A DNA stretch of 64,000 nt. It comes from Oscillatoriophycideae cyanobacterium NC_groundwater_1537_Pr4_S-0.65um_50_18 (GTDB taxonomy: Bacteria; Cyanobacteriota; Cyanobacteriia; Elainellales; Elainellaceae). The DNA is taken from contig JACQYI010000018.1 in NCBI GenBank assembly GCA_016208305.1, positions 1 through 64,000 on the forward strand, given 5' to 3'. Under the pieces are notes generated by a model. The model was not told the origin of the DNA and did not search any database. It was given only the letters and a program-made list of their open reading frames with translations. The position numbers and the translations under genes are program-made. The first letter of the stretch is position 1; the number at the start of each line of letters is the position of its first letter. This document shows, piece after piece, positions 1 to 8,685 of the stretch.

Positions 1-125
1 ATCAGGGTGGGGATCATCAGAACGCCGAACCAGCCGATGTACAGGCGGTTGTCGGTGGAGGTGACCCACTCACAGAATCGCGCCCACAGGTTGGCGCTTT
101 CGCGCTGCTGTAGTGTTGTTGTCAT
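1..125 (-). CDS. psbA: Photosystem II D1 protein, N-terminal fragment (runs off left edge)
   Basis: Reading the minus strand from the ATG at 123-125 gives [20 protein letters not shown] followed by [20 protein letters not shown]. This is the conserved stromal N-terminus and start of the first membrane helix of D1, the PSII reaction-centre subunit that binds the plastoquinone QB and part of the manganese cluster. Only about 41 codons are inside the window; the rest lies to the left. The [17 protein letters not shown] block is nearly invariant in cyanobacterial D1, so the identification is firm despite the short length. A good sigma-70-like promoter lies 60-90 bases upstream. Cyanobacteria usually carry several psbA copies, and this fragment cannot say which D1 isoform this is. 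Confidence 0.96.
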   Translation of the reverse strand, partial: MTTTLQQRESANLWARFCEWVTSTDNRLYIGWFGVLMIPTL

Positions 126-185
126 GATTGATGAGTGCTTGGATTAATTTGCTTGAATGATGTAGGGCTTTCCGCCCATGTCAGT

Positions 186-214
186 AATGTAACGGTTTTT
201 TTGAGATTTGTAAA
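186..214 (-). promoter_or_regulatory. Probable psbA promoter (-35/-10)
   Basis: On the minus strand TTTACA (209-214) is followed after exactly 17 bases by TACATT (186-191), a close match to a housekeeping sigma-70 promoter. The psbA ATG lies about 60 bases downstream, giving a leader of ordinary length. The assignment rests on motif and spacing only. Confidence 0.6.
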
Positions 215-249
215 GCAATGTTCTCAGATTTCCGTTTCCCTTAAGGCTT

Positions 250-274
250 GTAAAGGAGCGATCGCCCTCTTTAC
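250..274 (-). terminator. Hairpin at the 3' end of the HIT gene
   Basis: GTAAAG (250-255) and CTTTAC (269-274) form inverted arms around a HIP1-type GCGATCGC core. The structure overlaps the stop codon of the HIT gene and lies between it and the psbA promoter. There is no clear U-run, so it may be only a weak terminator. Confidence 0.3.
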
Positions 275-636
275 CCTGGCGGCCACTGCAGCGAACGACC
301 GCCTAAAAGGTGCAAATGCAGGTGATAAACGGTTTGTCCACCATCTGCCCCTGTGTTGATTACCACACGATAGCCTTTGCTCAGTTCAAGCTGTTCTGCT
401 ACACGCTTAACAGTTAGCAATAAATGACCCATGAGGGCGTGATGCTGCGACTCGGCATCTGCAAGCTTGGCGATCGGTTCTTTGGGAATAATTAGAACAT
501 GTACTGGAGCCTGAGGATTAACATCTCGGAATGCCAGACAAAGGTTGTCTTCATAGACAATATCAGCCGGGATTTCGCGTCGGATGATTTTGCCGAAGAT
601 GGTATCCGAACTCTCGCTCATAAGATTCTTACCCAT
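271..636 (-). CDS. HIT family (histidine triad) nucleotide-binding protein
   Basis: A 121-residue protein with the signature YHLHLHLLGGR near its C-terminus: the histidine triad H105-x-H107-x-H109, of which the middle His attacks the phosphate. The N-terminal part (TIFGKIIRREIPADIVYED) is typical of Hint/PKCI-like members. These are small dimeric hydrolases of purine nucleotide phosphoramidates and related adenylates in the cytosol. Length matches the family. An alternative start at Met6 (position 621), giving MSESSDTIFGKI, is as likely as the first Met and fits the usual family N-terminus better. It sits 295 bases downstream of the DUF2791 gene with a hairpin between, so it is probably a separate transcript. 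Physiological substrate unknown. Confidence 0.93.
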   Translation of the reverse strand: MGKNLMSESSDTIFGKIIRREIPADIVYEDNLCLAFRDVNPQAPVHVLIIPKEPIAKLADAESQHHALMGHLLLTVKRVAEQLELSKGYRVVINTGADGGQTVYHLHLHLLGGRSLQWPPG

Positions 637-832
637 AAAATTAGTTCACAATTCGGTTCACAAAATGAAATCGAAAATGCCGTCATTTGCTGCAATTCTA
701 AGGGGAGAGTGGGTACAGTGAGTCTGCTCACCTTGAATGATTTAGCATTTCAATGGTGTACATCGGCAATGGTGGCCTGTTGTAGTGCGTGAGCATATGG
801 GTTGGCCTTACTCAAATTTGCGATGAGTGCTT

Positions 833-871
833 AAAGTCCTCTGGCCGTAAATCATGGTTTGAGGGCTTTTT
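833..871 (-). terminator. Probable terminator of the TerB/DUF2791 operon
   Basis: AAAGTCCTC (833-841) and GAGGGCTTT (861-869) form a stem with one G-U pair and a loop of about 19 bases, with T-rich tails on both strands, so it could act in both directions. It lies about 60 bases past the DUF2791 stop codon. Confidence 0.45.
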
Positions 872-876
872 CGTGG

Positions 877-914
877 CTCGCCCAATTTCTTTAACCTCGC
901 CCAATTTCTTTAAC
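877..914. repeat. Perfect 19-bp tandem duplication
   Basis: CTCGCCCAATTTCTTTAAC occurs at 877-895 and again immediately at 896-914, with no mismatch. It lies in the short gap after the DUF2791 gene, between its stop and the hairpin at 833-871. It looks like a replication-slippage duplication; no function is evident. Confidence 0.85.
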
Positions 915-931
915 AATGCCTAGACAGAAGC

Positions 932-2266
932 CTAGAGCCTGAAAGAAGCGAGATCATCATCGCTCGTCTCTACGGCAGCAGTCAGATTCCCATTGCCTTT
1001 GACGAGCAGAGATAGCCCGTCAGGATTCGCCTCTTGGGGGATACTCAGTTGCGTCACTAAGTCTTTCCAAGAGATCTGCGGATTTTGTTGCAACACAGAA
1101 AGCAGATCCACAAAAGCCTTCACCGTGTTGCGGGGTGTCCGGAAATACGCTTCACCAATGCATTGAGAACAGTGATTCATAAAAGCCTGAATGCCTTCAT
1201 CTGGCAAAAGATATTGTGCCCGATCGCCAAAGGCAAAAACATGACGGATTTTGGTCAGCAGCACGAATAGATCCTCAGGGCTGAGGTTGCCGAGCCGTAA
1301 GACCGGATTGTTGTAGTCTACTAATCCATTCACCGCAAAACTATTTTCTGCCAAGCGGGTCTGGAGAGCCGCATAGCTATAAAGTCCGCGTCGGGTATCC
1401 ATGAGAAAATCTGGCGTACCGCCCATGATGAAGCCTAGACCCACCGATGATCCCTGAAGACAATCATTTAGGATACGCAAAATCTGCTCATAATTACTCT
1501 TTCGAGCCTGGGTATTGGCAAGCTTATAGAGGTTGACGAGTTCATCTAAGCAGATCAAAAACCCTGAGTATCCAGCCAATTTGACAAGCTGTGTTAATAG
1601 CTTCAGCTGATCGTAGACATTGGCATCATCAACAATGGTGCGCACGCCTAACGCCTGTTTCGCATCTGTCTTCGTTGTAAATTCTCCGCGCAGCCAGCGA
1701 ATTGCGTTTGCCTTTAAAGTCTCATCGCCATTGTCATGGCCTTTCCAGTAAGCGGCAATCACCTCGGCAAAGTCATAGCCCCCGATCATTTCTGACAAAT
1801 GGGCTAGCCGTTCCCGAATCACAATTTCTGGATCAATGTCTCGATCGCGCCCTTCACTCATGGCCGAAGTGACAAATCGTTCGACGATACTGGGCAAAGC
1901 CCCGCCCTCAGGCTTGGTGCGGGTTGCCAAATTTTGCATTAATTCTGCATAGAGCGATCGCGCTTGCCCTCCTGTAGCATGCAAACGGCGATCGGGAGTG
2001 AGATCAGCATGCGCCGTAACCAGCTTTTTCTCTAACGCGATCGAGCGTACCAACGAGAGAAAGAAAGTCTTGCCTGAGCCATATTCCCCGATGACAAATC
2101 GAATGCCAGAGCCACCTTCAGCCATGCGATCGAGGTCGCGGATCACGGCTTTGGTTTCTTCGACCCGCCCTACCTGAATTAAGTGCTGTCCCCGACGAGG
2201 CACGACCCCAGCTTGCAGCGATTGAATAATGGTGTCCCGGTCTTTTGCCTTAATTGTGTCTGTCAT
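932..2266 (-). CDS. DUF2791-type P-loop ATPase (BrxD-like), partner of TerB protein
   Basis: A 444-residue protein with a Walker A motif GEYGSGKT at residues 60-67 and a Walker B stretch LICLDEL with Asp241-Glu242, the layout of DUF2791 (BREX system ATP-binding/BrxD-like) ATPases. The N-terminus (RDTIIQSLQAGVVPRRGQHL) and the phrase IVDDANVYDQL are typical of the family. The ATG overlaps the stop of the upstream TerB gene by four bases (ATGA, 2263-2266), so the two are translationally coupled. DUF2791 ATPases occur in BREX variants and, with TerB-N/TerB-C proteins and a superfamily-2 helicase, in Ter-linked DNA-processing systems proposed to act in phage restriction or stress. No helicase, methylase or PglZ is present in the window. 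Role in ATP-driven nucleic-acid remodelling is inferred. Confidence 0.85.
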   Translation of the reverse strand: MTDTIKAKDRDTIIQSLQAGVVPRRGQHLIQVGRVEETKAVIRDLDRMAEGGSGIRFVIGEYGSGKTFFLSLVRSIALEKKLVTAHADLTPDRRLHATGGQARSLYAELMQNLATRTKPEGGALPSIVERFVTSAMSEGRDRDIDPEIVIRERLAHLSEMIGGYDFAEVIAAYWKGHDNGDETLKANAIRWLRGEFTTKTDAKQALGVRTIVDDANVYDQLKLLTQLVKLAGYSGFLICLDELVNLYKLANTQARKSNYEQILRILNDCLQGSSVGLGFIMGGTPDFLMDTRRGLYSYAALQTRLAENSFAVNGLVDYNNPVLRLGNLSPEDLFVLLTKIRHVFAFGDRAQYLLPDEGIQAFMNHCSQCIGEAYFRTPRNTVKAFVDLLSVLQQNPQISWKDLVTQLSIPQEANPDGLSLLVKGNGNLTAAVETSDDDLASFRL

Positions 2267-4761
2267 GCCAGCATCTCCCGCAACACGTCTGCATTGACCT
2301 CTATTGAATCATGCCCTTCAGTCACGGCCTCGTCACTGCGATCGAAGGCTGCTTCGTTGATCACTTCTAGCGCGCCATCCAGCATTAACCCCTGTTGAGT
2401 CGCGATCGCCTCTAAGGCTTCCCGTTGCCAAACCTGCTGCTGGGCGATCGCCAATAGCAAAGCAGAATGGGGCACATCTAAACCCGCAATTTCTCGAAAC
2501 ACATGAGACTTTTTGCCGCGTTTTTGAGACTTTTGAGTCTGCACTTTCTCTTTGCCCAAAGAAGCTGGAATCTGAGAAGTTTGCCCCTGAGAAGCCCGAT
2601 TGGCGGGTGTCCCTTCGGTGTCAACGAAGATATCGGCCAGTAAGTTAGAGATCTCCTGTGACTCTACCAGCTTCGATTCCACTAACCCCATATCGAGGGC
2701 AAAAGCAGCTTGCTTTTTTTTCGGCTGCGGTGGAATGGCATGTCCCGCAGTCGGCACAGCTTGGCGAACGGTAATAGGCTGATTTAGATCTGCGGCAGGC
2801 TGAGCAGACTTGCTAACAGGTCTGCCCCCTGCCGTGCTAAGACTATACATGCTAAGACTGTGAATGTCGCTGTAGAGCGTTTGGGTATCCAACTCTAGCA
2901 GTCCATAGACCTTCTCTAAAAGCTGCACTTCCTTAGGATTTACCGATCCATCCGCAGCAGCCACCCGAACCACAAATTGCCCGATCGCGCCTCGATCTTG
3001 AAGTTCAATTTGCTCCACTCTTGCCTTGAGGCTGCGCAGGGTTAGCTTATCGCTTAGCAAAACTTGAATATGGGCAGCGAGACGCGATCGCTCTGGCTCC
3101 TCTAAGGCAACCCACTCTGCCAGATGCGTCAAGAGGTACTGCTGCTCTGTGGCGCTAGGAGGCGCATCACCACTTGCTGCCACGATCGCCAGATGTGCCA
3201 ACAGGGTTGCTTCTAGGTAAGCATTGGATAATGAGAGCGGATTAGGGGCAGGCAGACGAAACAGCCCCAGGTAATTTTTTTGCGACGGGGCAGCCCCGCC
3301 CAGGCGCATGTCAGGCTCTATGCCGTAGCCTAGCAGCTCTAGAAATTTGCTCAGCCCAGTCGTTTCTGCCTTGGTCAGCTTTTCGGAGTTTGCACCCGAC
3401 CATTGCTGGATGAGCTCTTGGCCAGAAACAACAGCGATCGGTAAGGCCAGTTTGGCAATTTCGGGTTTGGAAAATTTTTGGTCTAGCCATGTCTGCAGTT
3501 TTTTGACCCATTCCCCCCCGTGGGTTGTCAGCAGGTCAGGCGGTAGTAGGGCGATCGCGCCAGGAGTGTTGCGTCCTTCGGGATTGCGCCCCAAATATCG
3601 GCTCAAAGGCTCTAGCTCGACTCGGCAAGTTTCTACGACCTCCCCAATTTTTTTTGTTTTGGCGGCAAATCGGGTGATATCAGGCAAATTGCCGATCGGC
3701 ACGACTACCGATCGACTCCAAAACGACTGACTTGCAGGGTAGTAAACAGTCGTTAGCTTCGACTTGCCCGTTTTTATCTTCATCCCTTCGCCGTATTTCT
3801 GGCCGTAGCGCAACTGAAACAGCGCTTCAAACTCGTCTTTACAGCGAGTTGTCGCCGTAGGAAGCCGAAAGCTCGACAATCTGGAGTACCAGGCCAAAGC
3901 CCAATGGGCAGGAATCGGTTGGTTTTGCTCAACGAGTTGCCCCAAACCGACTTGAAGCGAAAGTGCCTTTGCCGTCATTGGGTCAATAGTCTTGCTTAAA
4001 TCTGTTGAACACATCACCTGGCAGGTTTCCAGGAATGTTTCTGTTTTATAGCGAATGCCGCCACTGAGCGAGCTACCGCCATAACGGGCGTTTAGCCGCT
4101 CTACCTCTGCCATAATTTGTTCTAGCTCTTGGCGTTTGGCCTCGTCATGCTTCAAATCTGCCCTCAGCAGATCATGAAAAACCCGGCGTTCTAGACCATA
4201 GAAAAACAGCCAAATGTAGCCTATGTAGATATTAGGCTCACACCTTCCTGTCGAGAGCCAATGCAGGTAAGCCGCCCGACAGGCCGGGGGCATCTGGCTG
4301 TAGGAGACGGAATAGGGCATTTGCTTGCCTTCATAGTCAGGGCGATCGCGCTTCACCTTGAGCCGAGGGTTAATCAAGCTAGTCTCTGAAGCGCGGCTAT
4401 TGTTAACGGCGGCCAGTTCTTCGCCAACGTAAACCATTCCCGGAATCTTGTATCCCTCTATCTCTATGGTTTGGTTAGGGGGAATCCAACAGCGATCGCC
4501 TGACAAACCAGGCGGCATCCTCTTTTTCTCCAGCCTGGTTCCTAGGTATTCTTCTGCTGTCAGATCTGCAAGATCGGATTGCGCCAGCTCCGACAGCAGT
4601 TCCAACAGATCTTGGGGACTGCTAATTGAGTGTGGCGATCGAGCGCTATGAATACCGTCAGAAGGGCTAAGCCTATCGCGTAGCTTGCCCTTGAGTTTTT
4701 CTGGATCAGGCAGGACGATGCCTAAGTCAGCGATGAGTTCCCAAAAAGGTCTAAATTTCAT
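2263..4761 (-). CDS. TerB-N / TerB / TerB-C domain protein
   Basis: An 832-residue protein. Residues about 85-195 match the TerB-N domain (IPGMVYVGEEL, KRDRPDYEGKQMPYSVSYS, AAYLHWLSTGR, IGYIWLFFYGLERR). A small helical TerB-like core follows at about 590-650 (VRVAAADGSVNPKEVQLLEK, an acidic metal-binding-type helix pair). TerB-C occupies the end (DMGLVESKLVESQEISNLLA then GLDVPHSALLLAIAQQ and SIEVNADVLREMLA). A low-complexity linker rich in Gln/Ser/Lys lies between. It is the first gene of a two-gene operon with the DUF2791 ATPase, with which it overlaps by four bases. TerB-N and TerB-C are described as partners of helicases and ATPases in Ter-related systems. Its biochemical role is unknown; metal sensing or scaffolding of the ATPase is inference. 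Confidence 0.86.
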   Translation of the reverse strand: MKFRPFWELIADLGIVLPDPEKLKGKLRDRLSPSDGIHSARSPHSISSPQDLLELLSELAQSDLADLTAEEYLGTRLEKKRMPPGLSGDRCWIPPNQTIEIEGYKIPGMVYVGEELAAVNNSRASETSLINPRLKVKRDRPDYEGKQMPYSVSYSQMPPACRAAYLHWLSTGRCEPNIYIGYIWLFFYGLERRVFHDLLRADLKHDEAKRQELEQIMAEVERLNARYGGSSLSGGIRYKTETFLETCQVMCSTDLSKTIDPMTAKALSLQVGLGQLVEQNQPIPAHWALAWYSRLSSFRLPTATTRCKDEFEALFQLRYGQKYGEGMKIKTGKSKLTTVYYPASQSFWSRSVVVPIGNLPDITRFAAKTKKIGEVVETCRVELEPLSRYLGRNPEGRNTPGAIALLPPDLLTTHGGEWVKKLQTWLDQKFSKPEIAKLALPIAVVSGQELIQQWSGANSEKLTKAETTGLSKFLELLGYGIEPDMRLGGAAPSQKNYLGLFRLPAPNPLSLSNAYLEATLLAHLAIVAASGDAPPSATEQQYLLTHLAEWVALEEPERSRLAAHIQVLLSDKLTLRSLKARVEQIELQDRGAIGQFVVRVAAADGSVNPKEVQLLEKVYGLLELDTQTLYSDIHSLSMYSLSTAGGRPVSKSAQPAADLNQPITVRQAVPTAGHAIPPQPKKKQAAFALDMGLVESKLVESQEISNLLADIFVDTEGTPANRASQGQTSQIPASLGKEKVQTQKSQKRGKKSHVFREIAGLDVPHSALLLAIAQQQVWQREALEAIATQQGLMLDGALEVINEAAFDRSDEAVTEGHDSIEVNADVLREMLA

Positions 4762-4811
4762 CAGAAGATGCAGTCGAAACGCGATTTGACTTAGTTTATC
4801 GTTTTATGCTT

Positions 4812-4856
4812 ATTGCAAGCGTGTAGATGATTGCAAGCCTATAGAAGATTGCCTCT
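4812..4856. promoter_or_regulatory. 18-bp iterated direct repeats upstream of TerB operon
   Basis: ATTGCAAGC appears at 4812-4820 and 4830-4838, and a partial ATTGC at 4848-4852, giving an exact 18-base period (TAGATG/TAGAAG also repeats). The repeats sit 50-95 bases upstream of the TerB ATG and 110 bases upstream of the divergent Rieske gene. Directly repeated binding sites of this kind could bind a regulator; this is inferred from position and periodicity only. Confidence 0.35.
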
Positions 4857-4968
4857 AGACTCTAGAATCGTCATTAGGTGAGAGATTACACAGAAACCGA
4901 CTCCCTGACCTCGTAGCCTTTAGCTTTGAAGAGGATATTTCTAGAGACAAATTAGGTACAAAACTTAG

Positions 4969-6012
4969 ATGCAAACTATGCCTAAAACTGGGGACTTACC
5001 CCGCAATTGCACCTTCACAGAAACCGACTGGCACGCACTTGCCCCCTTTTGGTATCCCGTTGCCTTTTCGAGTGAAATCACAACTGAGAAACCCTACGGC
5101 ACTCGCCTACTAGACGAACGGGTTGTGCTCTATCGCCTCTCGGATGGAGCGATCGTCGCTGCTCGCGACATTTGCCTCCATCGCGGCGTGCCCCTCAGTA
5201 TTGGTCGCCTAGATGGTGATGAGCTAGTCTGCGCCTATCATGGCATTCGATATAACAAGGAAGGGCGATGTGTTTGTATCCCTGCTTACACGGAATCCAC
5301 GATTCCATCTCGGCTTAGACTCAAGACTTTCCCCGTTATGGAACGCTATGGACTGGTCTGGATCAGGCTAGTAGACAATGGCGATGTGCCCTTTCCTGAT
5401 CTGAGCGAATGGGATGACCCAGACTACCTCTGCGTTTTGCCTGACAGCGTTGAAATGAATGCCTCTGCGGGTCGTCAGATGGAAGGCTTTTTGGATGTGA
5501 GCCACTTTGCGTTTGTGCATACGGCATCCTTCGGCAGTAGCGACAATGCACAAGTGCCCCCTTACCCCGTTGAGCTAACGCCAGCCGGATTTCGCGCAGA
5601 CTATGTGAGCACAGTCAGCAACTACCCTGTTGCGCTCAGGCATCTCAACCCGCCTGGGTTTCTCTGGCGCAGGCTGTTTGAGGTTTGGCTTCCCTTCACG
5701 GCAAAGCTGACCGTTTTCTTTCCCAACGGCGGCCTTTTGCATATTCTCAATGCTGCATCGCCCATGTCTGCCCGCAAAACGCGCTTGTTTGTGCCCATTT
5801 GTCGAAATTTTGACAAAGATGCGCCTGTGCAAGCCACGCTTGATTTTAATCATCAGGTGTTTGCTGAAGACAAAGCGATGGTTGAAGAACAATATCCCGA
5901 AGATTTGCCGCTTAACCTGCAAGATGAGATTCACATCAGCAGCGATAAAAGTTCTATTACCTATCGGAAACAGCTAGCGGCTCTGGGTCTGGGGCGATCG
6001 TTCACAACTTGA
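4969..6012 (+). CDS. Rieske [2Fe-2S] non-haem iron oxygenase, alpha-subunit type
   Basis: A 347-residue protein. The Rieske cluster ligands are Cys69-x-His71 (CLHRG) and Cys88-x2-His91 (CAYHG). The mononuclear iron site follows as Asp176-x2-His179-x4-His184 (DVSHFAFVH), the Asp serving as the electron bridge between neighbouring subunits. Size and architecture match VanA/TsaM-like demethylating oxygenases or related cyanobacterial Rieske enzymes rather than the longer, membrane-anchored pheophorbide oxygenase group. No reductase or ferredoxin gene is adjacent, so it presumably draws electrons from a shared ferredoxin. Substrate cannot be read from sequence. The start could also be Met4 (4978). 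A strong hairpin terminator follows 28 bases after the stop. Confidence 0.9.
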   Translation: MQTMPKTGDLPRNCTFTETDWHALAPFWYPVAFSSEITTEKPYGTRLLDERVVLYRLSDGAIVAARDICLHRGVPLSIGRLDGDELVCAYHGIRYNKEGRCVCIPAYTESTIPSRLRLKTFPVMERYGLVWIRLVDNGDVPFPDLSEWDDPDYLCVLPDSVEMNASAGRQMEGFLDVSHFAFVHTASFGSSDNAQVPPYPVELTPAGFRADYVSTVSNYPVALRHLNPPGFLWRRLFEVWLPFTAKLTVFFPNGGLLHILNAASPMSARKTRLFVPICRNFDKDAPVQATLDFNHQVFAEDKAMVEEQYPEDLPLNLQDEIHISSDKSSITYRKQLAALGLGRSFTT

Positions 6013-6039
6013 CCAACCCGTTGAGACAAAGCAACCCCT

Positions 6040-6091
6040 CAGTCCCCTAACTTTAGAGACATAGGCTCCTGAAATTAGGGGGCTGGTTTTT
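6040..6091 (+). terminator. Rho-independent terminator after Rieske gene
   Basis: CAGTCCCCTAA (6040-6050) pairs with TTAGGGGGCTG (6075-6085) through 11 pairs including one G-U, with a 24-base loop, followed by GTTTTT. It lies between the converging Rieske and Ctp genes and would stop transcription of the Rieske gene. Confidence 0.75.
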
Positions 6092-6122
6092 GCTCGTCTC
6101 AACTGGCCTATGAACTTGCCGC

Positions 6123-7421
6123 TTAGGGGCGAGGCGAAGCAGCCGTCTGTCCTAGATACTGGATGGCTCTCTGATACTGAGGATCTTGAGCCGTACCGAT
6201 CTGATCTGGATTAGCAGCCAGATCTTGCTTTTGCTGCTCAGTCAGGTCAACCACAATATCAGGCGTGATGCCCGTATGGTTAATATCCAAACCAGACGGG
6301 GTAAAGTACCGAGCGATCGTCACATTTAAGCCTGACCCATCGGCAAGCTGGTTAACTTGTTGCACCAAGGCTTTGCCAAACGTTTGAGAGCCGATGACCA
6401 CGGCTCGGTGATCATCTTTCAGCGCACCTGCGACAATTTCGCTGGCGCTAGCAGAACTGCCATCAACTAATACAGCCAGCGGTAGGTCGGTCAATGCGCT
6501 GTTGGTTGCTCGAATTTGCTCAGCGGAGCCATCGCGATCGACTGTACGTACAATATCGCCACTATTGATCCACATGCGGGCGATCGCCACCCCTTGATCC
6601 AGTCTGCCCCCTGGGTTTCCCCGCAAATCTAGGACAAATTGATCAACTTTTTGGCTCTGCAAGTCTGTAATAGCCTGCTTCATCTGCTCGGCAGCATGGG
6701 CGCTAAATTCGTTGAGGCGAATATAGCCAATCCGACGCTGACCTTCAAGTTGCAGTGATGAGCGAACCGCTGGAATGCTGATGCGCGCGCGGGTTAGCGT
6801 CAGCTCAAAGGGTTCTCCTCCCTGACGTTGAAACTGAAGGCGCACCTGGGTATCGGGTTCACCACGAATCAGGCCAGCCGCCGTTTCGACCGTCATGTCT
6901 TGCGTAGAGCGCCCATCAATTTGCAGGATGAGATCTCCTGGCAGCACACCTGCGGTTAAAGCAGGAGAATTCTCAATAGGTTTGACGACCGTCAGCGCTT
7001 TGGTTGTTTCATCTTGCTTGAGCTGCATGCCAACACCTGTTAGCTCCCCTGCCATGCCGCGATTCAGCGCCTGAAACTCCTCAGGATTCATGAAGCGCGT
7101 GTAGGGGTCGTCTAGCTTTTCAAGAGCAGTACGCAGTGCTGTGTACGCTTCTTCGGGCGAGGCGTAGGAGCGCGAAAGCAGCGTTTGCCGCTCTTGCTGC
7201 CAATCGACTTGGTTAAATTTGGGATCAACAAACTCGCGATCGACAATCTGCCATGCCTGATCAATGACTGCTTTAGGACTCGCCTGTAGCTGAGCAAAGG
7301 CTCGCAGGGCCACAGCCGGAACGGCAATGAGCGCTAGAGCTGTAACGGCAAAGAGGGTTCGCGATTGAGGCGTGGCGTGCATACGATTGAAGCTGACATG
7401 CAGACGATTCAATAAAGTCAT
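6123..7421 (-). CDS. Carboxyl-terminal processing protease (S41 family, PDZ domain)
   Basis: A 432-residue periplasmic/lumenal protease. Residues about 20-45 form a hydrophobic signal anchor. A PDZ domain spans about 125-200 (GVGMQL, AGVLPGDLILQIDG). The S41 catalytic core has the LDLRGNPGG motif and the Ser-Lys dyad: Ser325 in SASASEIVAGAL and Lys350 in QTFGK, 25 residues apart as in structurally known CtpA. Family members clip C-terminal extensions; in cyanobacteria CtpA matures the D1 precursor, while CtpB and CtpC paralogues have other targets. I cannot tell which paralogue this is from the sequence alone; its N-terminus and C-terminus differ from classical CtpA. It is a single gene, convergent with the Rieske gene and divergent from truB. 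Confidence 0.93.
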   Translation of the reverse strand: MTLLNRLHVSFNRMHATPQSRTLFAVTALALIAVPAVALRAFAQLQASPKAVIDQAWQIVDREFVDPKFNQVDWQQERQTLLSRSYASPEEAYTALRTALEKLDDPYTRFMNPEEFQALNRGMAGELTGVGMQLKQDETTKALTVVKPIENSPALTAGVLPGDLILQIDGRSTQDMTVETAAGLIRGEPDTQVRLQFQRQGGEPFELTLTRARISIPAVRSSLQLEGQRRIGYIRLNEFSAHAAEQMKQAITDLQSQKVDQFVLDLRGNPGGRLDQGVAIARMWINSGDIVRTVDRDGSAEQIRATNSALTDLPLAVLVDGSSASASEIVAGALKDDHRAVVIGSQTFGKALVQQVNQLADGSGLNVTIARYFTPSGLDINHTGITPDIVVDLTEQQKQDLAANPDQIGTAQDPQYQRAIQYLGQTAASPRP

Positions 7422-7645
7422 AGGGTCATCAAATCAGAGGAGTGTTGCCATAAATTCCAGTATGGAGGGTTTCAAAAAGAACCGCTCTTTTTTTCAATCT
7501 GTCTTCACGTCGTGAATACTAGTAGGAAGTAATGATTAACCGGTAGCTATGATTTTTTTGTAGAGCGCACTCTAGAAAGATTCGGACTTGAAACTATCAA
7601 TGCCAATCATGAGCTTCAATTGTAGTAACTCTATGTGTCAGGCGT

Positions 7646-8581
7646 ATGACAAGCGCTTTGCAATCTCCTGTGAATGGTTTCTTAAACTTAGACAAGCCTG
7701 CCGGACTGACTTCCCACGATTGTGTGGCACGCGTCAGACGGCTGCTGCACATGAAGCGAGTTGGGCATGGCGGCACGCTCGATCCAGCGGCAACGGGCGT
7801 ATTGCCGATCGCTTTAGGCAAAGCCACCCGCCTCTTGCCCTACCTTCAGCATGACAAAGCCTATCGCGGCACTGTGCGGTTTGGCATCAGAACTGCCACT
7901 GACGACCTAGAAGGTGAAGTCTTAACGTCGAGTCCTGCCTCAGCACTTACCCTGGCCCAGGTTCAATCCTATTTGCCTAAATTCGTGGGGCAGATTCAAC
8001 AAATTCCCCCCAGCTACAGCGCTATTCAGGTGGGGGGGCGGCGGCTGTACGAGTTAGCCCGTGCAGGAGAGGCCATCGAAGCTCCGATCCGATCCGTAGA
8101 GGTCTATAGTATTGAAGCGTTAGGCTGGCGATCGGGCGAATTTCCCGAACTCGACTTGGAAATTTCTTGTGGCACAGGAACCTACATCCGGGCGATCGCG
8201 CGCGATTTGGGAGATTGGGTCGAAACAGGGGGCACTTTAGCAGCCTTGACCCGCACCCGCAGCAATGGGTTTGTTCTAGAGAACAGCCTGACGCTGGAAG
8301 CGCTAGAAGCAGAAATTCAGGCTGAGCAGTTTGTGCCCATTTCACCGCAAGCCGCCTTGCACTGGAAGACGATCGCCTTACCGCAAGCCTTGGCCAAGCG
8401 TTGGCAGCAAGGACAGCGCATTGCCGGAGAAGAAATCTCACCCGCTTGGCCTTCAGATATTGCAGAGGGTCTGCCAGCTTTTTACCAGATACACCATGAG
8501 GATGGGCGTTTTTTGGGCATGGGAGAGGCGATCGCGACTCCGCTAGGACATCTGCTGGTTCCTAAGCTAGTGTGGGATTAA
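7646..8581 (+). CDS. truB: tRNA pseudouridine(55) synthase TruB
   Basis: A 311-residue protein that begins with the family block GFLNLDKPAGLTSHDCV and carries the catalytic motif GHGGTLDPAATGVLPIA with Asp46 as the nucleophile. Further conserved elements are YRGTVRFGIRTATDD, QIPPSYSAIQVGGRRLYE and CGTGTYIRAIARDLG. The enzyme isomerises U55 in the T-loop of tRNAs. Length matches other bacterial TruB proteins and the C-terminal PUA-like part is present. The upstream 224-base gap to the divergent Ctp gene holds both promoters; no operon partner is evident. Confidence 0.97.
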   Translation: MTSALQSPVNGFLNLDKPAGLTSHDCVARVRRLLHMKRVGHGGTLDPAATGVLPIALGKATRLLPYLQHDKAYRGTVRFGIRTATDDLEGEVLTSSPASALTLAQVQSYLPKFVGQIQQIPPSYSAIQVGGRRLYELARAGEAIEAPIRSVEVYSIEALGWRSGEFPELDLEISCGTGTYIRAIARDLGDWVETGGTLAALTRTRSNGFVLENSLTLEALEAEIQAEQFVPISPQAALHWKTIALPQALAKRWQQGQRIAGEEISPAWPSDIAEGLPAFYQIHHEDGRFLGMGEAIATPLGHLLVPKLVWD

Positions 8582-8685
8582 ATTCCTGTGATAGTTTTTT
8601 GCAAGTGCCGCGCTTTCAAAAAATTACTGGGTTTTCTTTAGTGTTCTAACGCGTTCTCTTTATCACTTCCTCTTTATCACTTCCC

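Noticed and set aside
932-4761. BREX phage-resistance island
   Set aside because: Only a DUF2791 ATPase is shared with BREX; no PglX methylase, PglZ phosphatase, BrxC or BrxL gene is present in the window.
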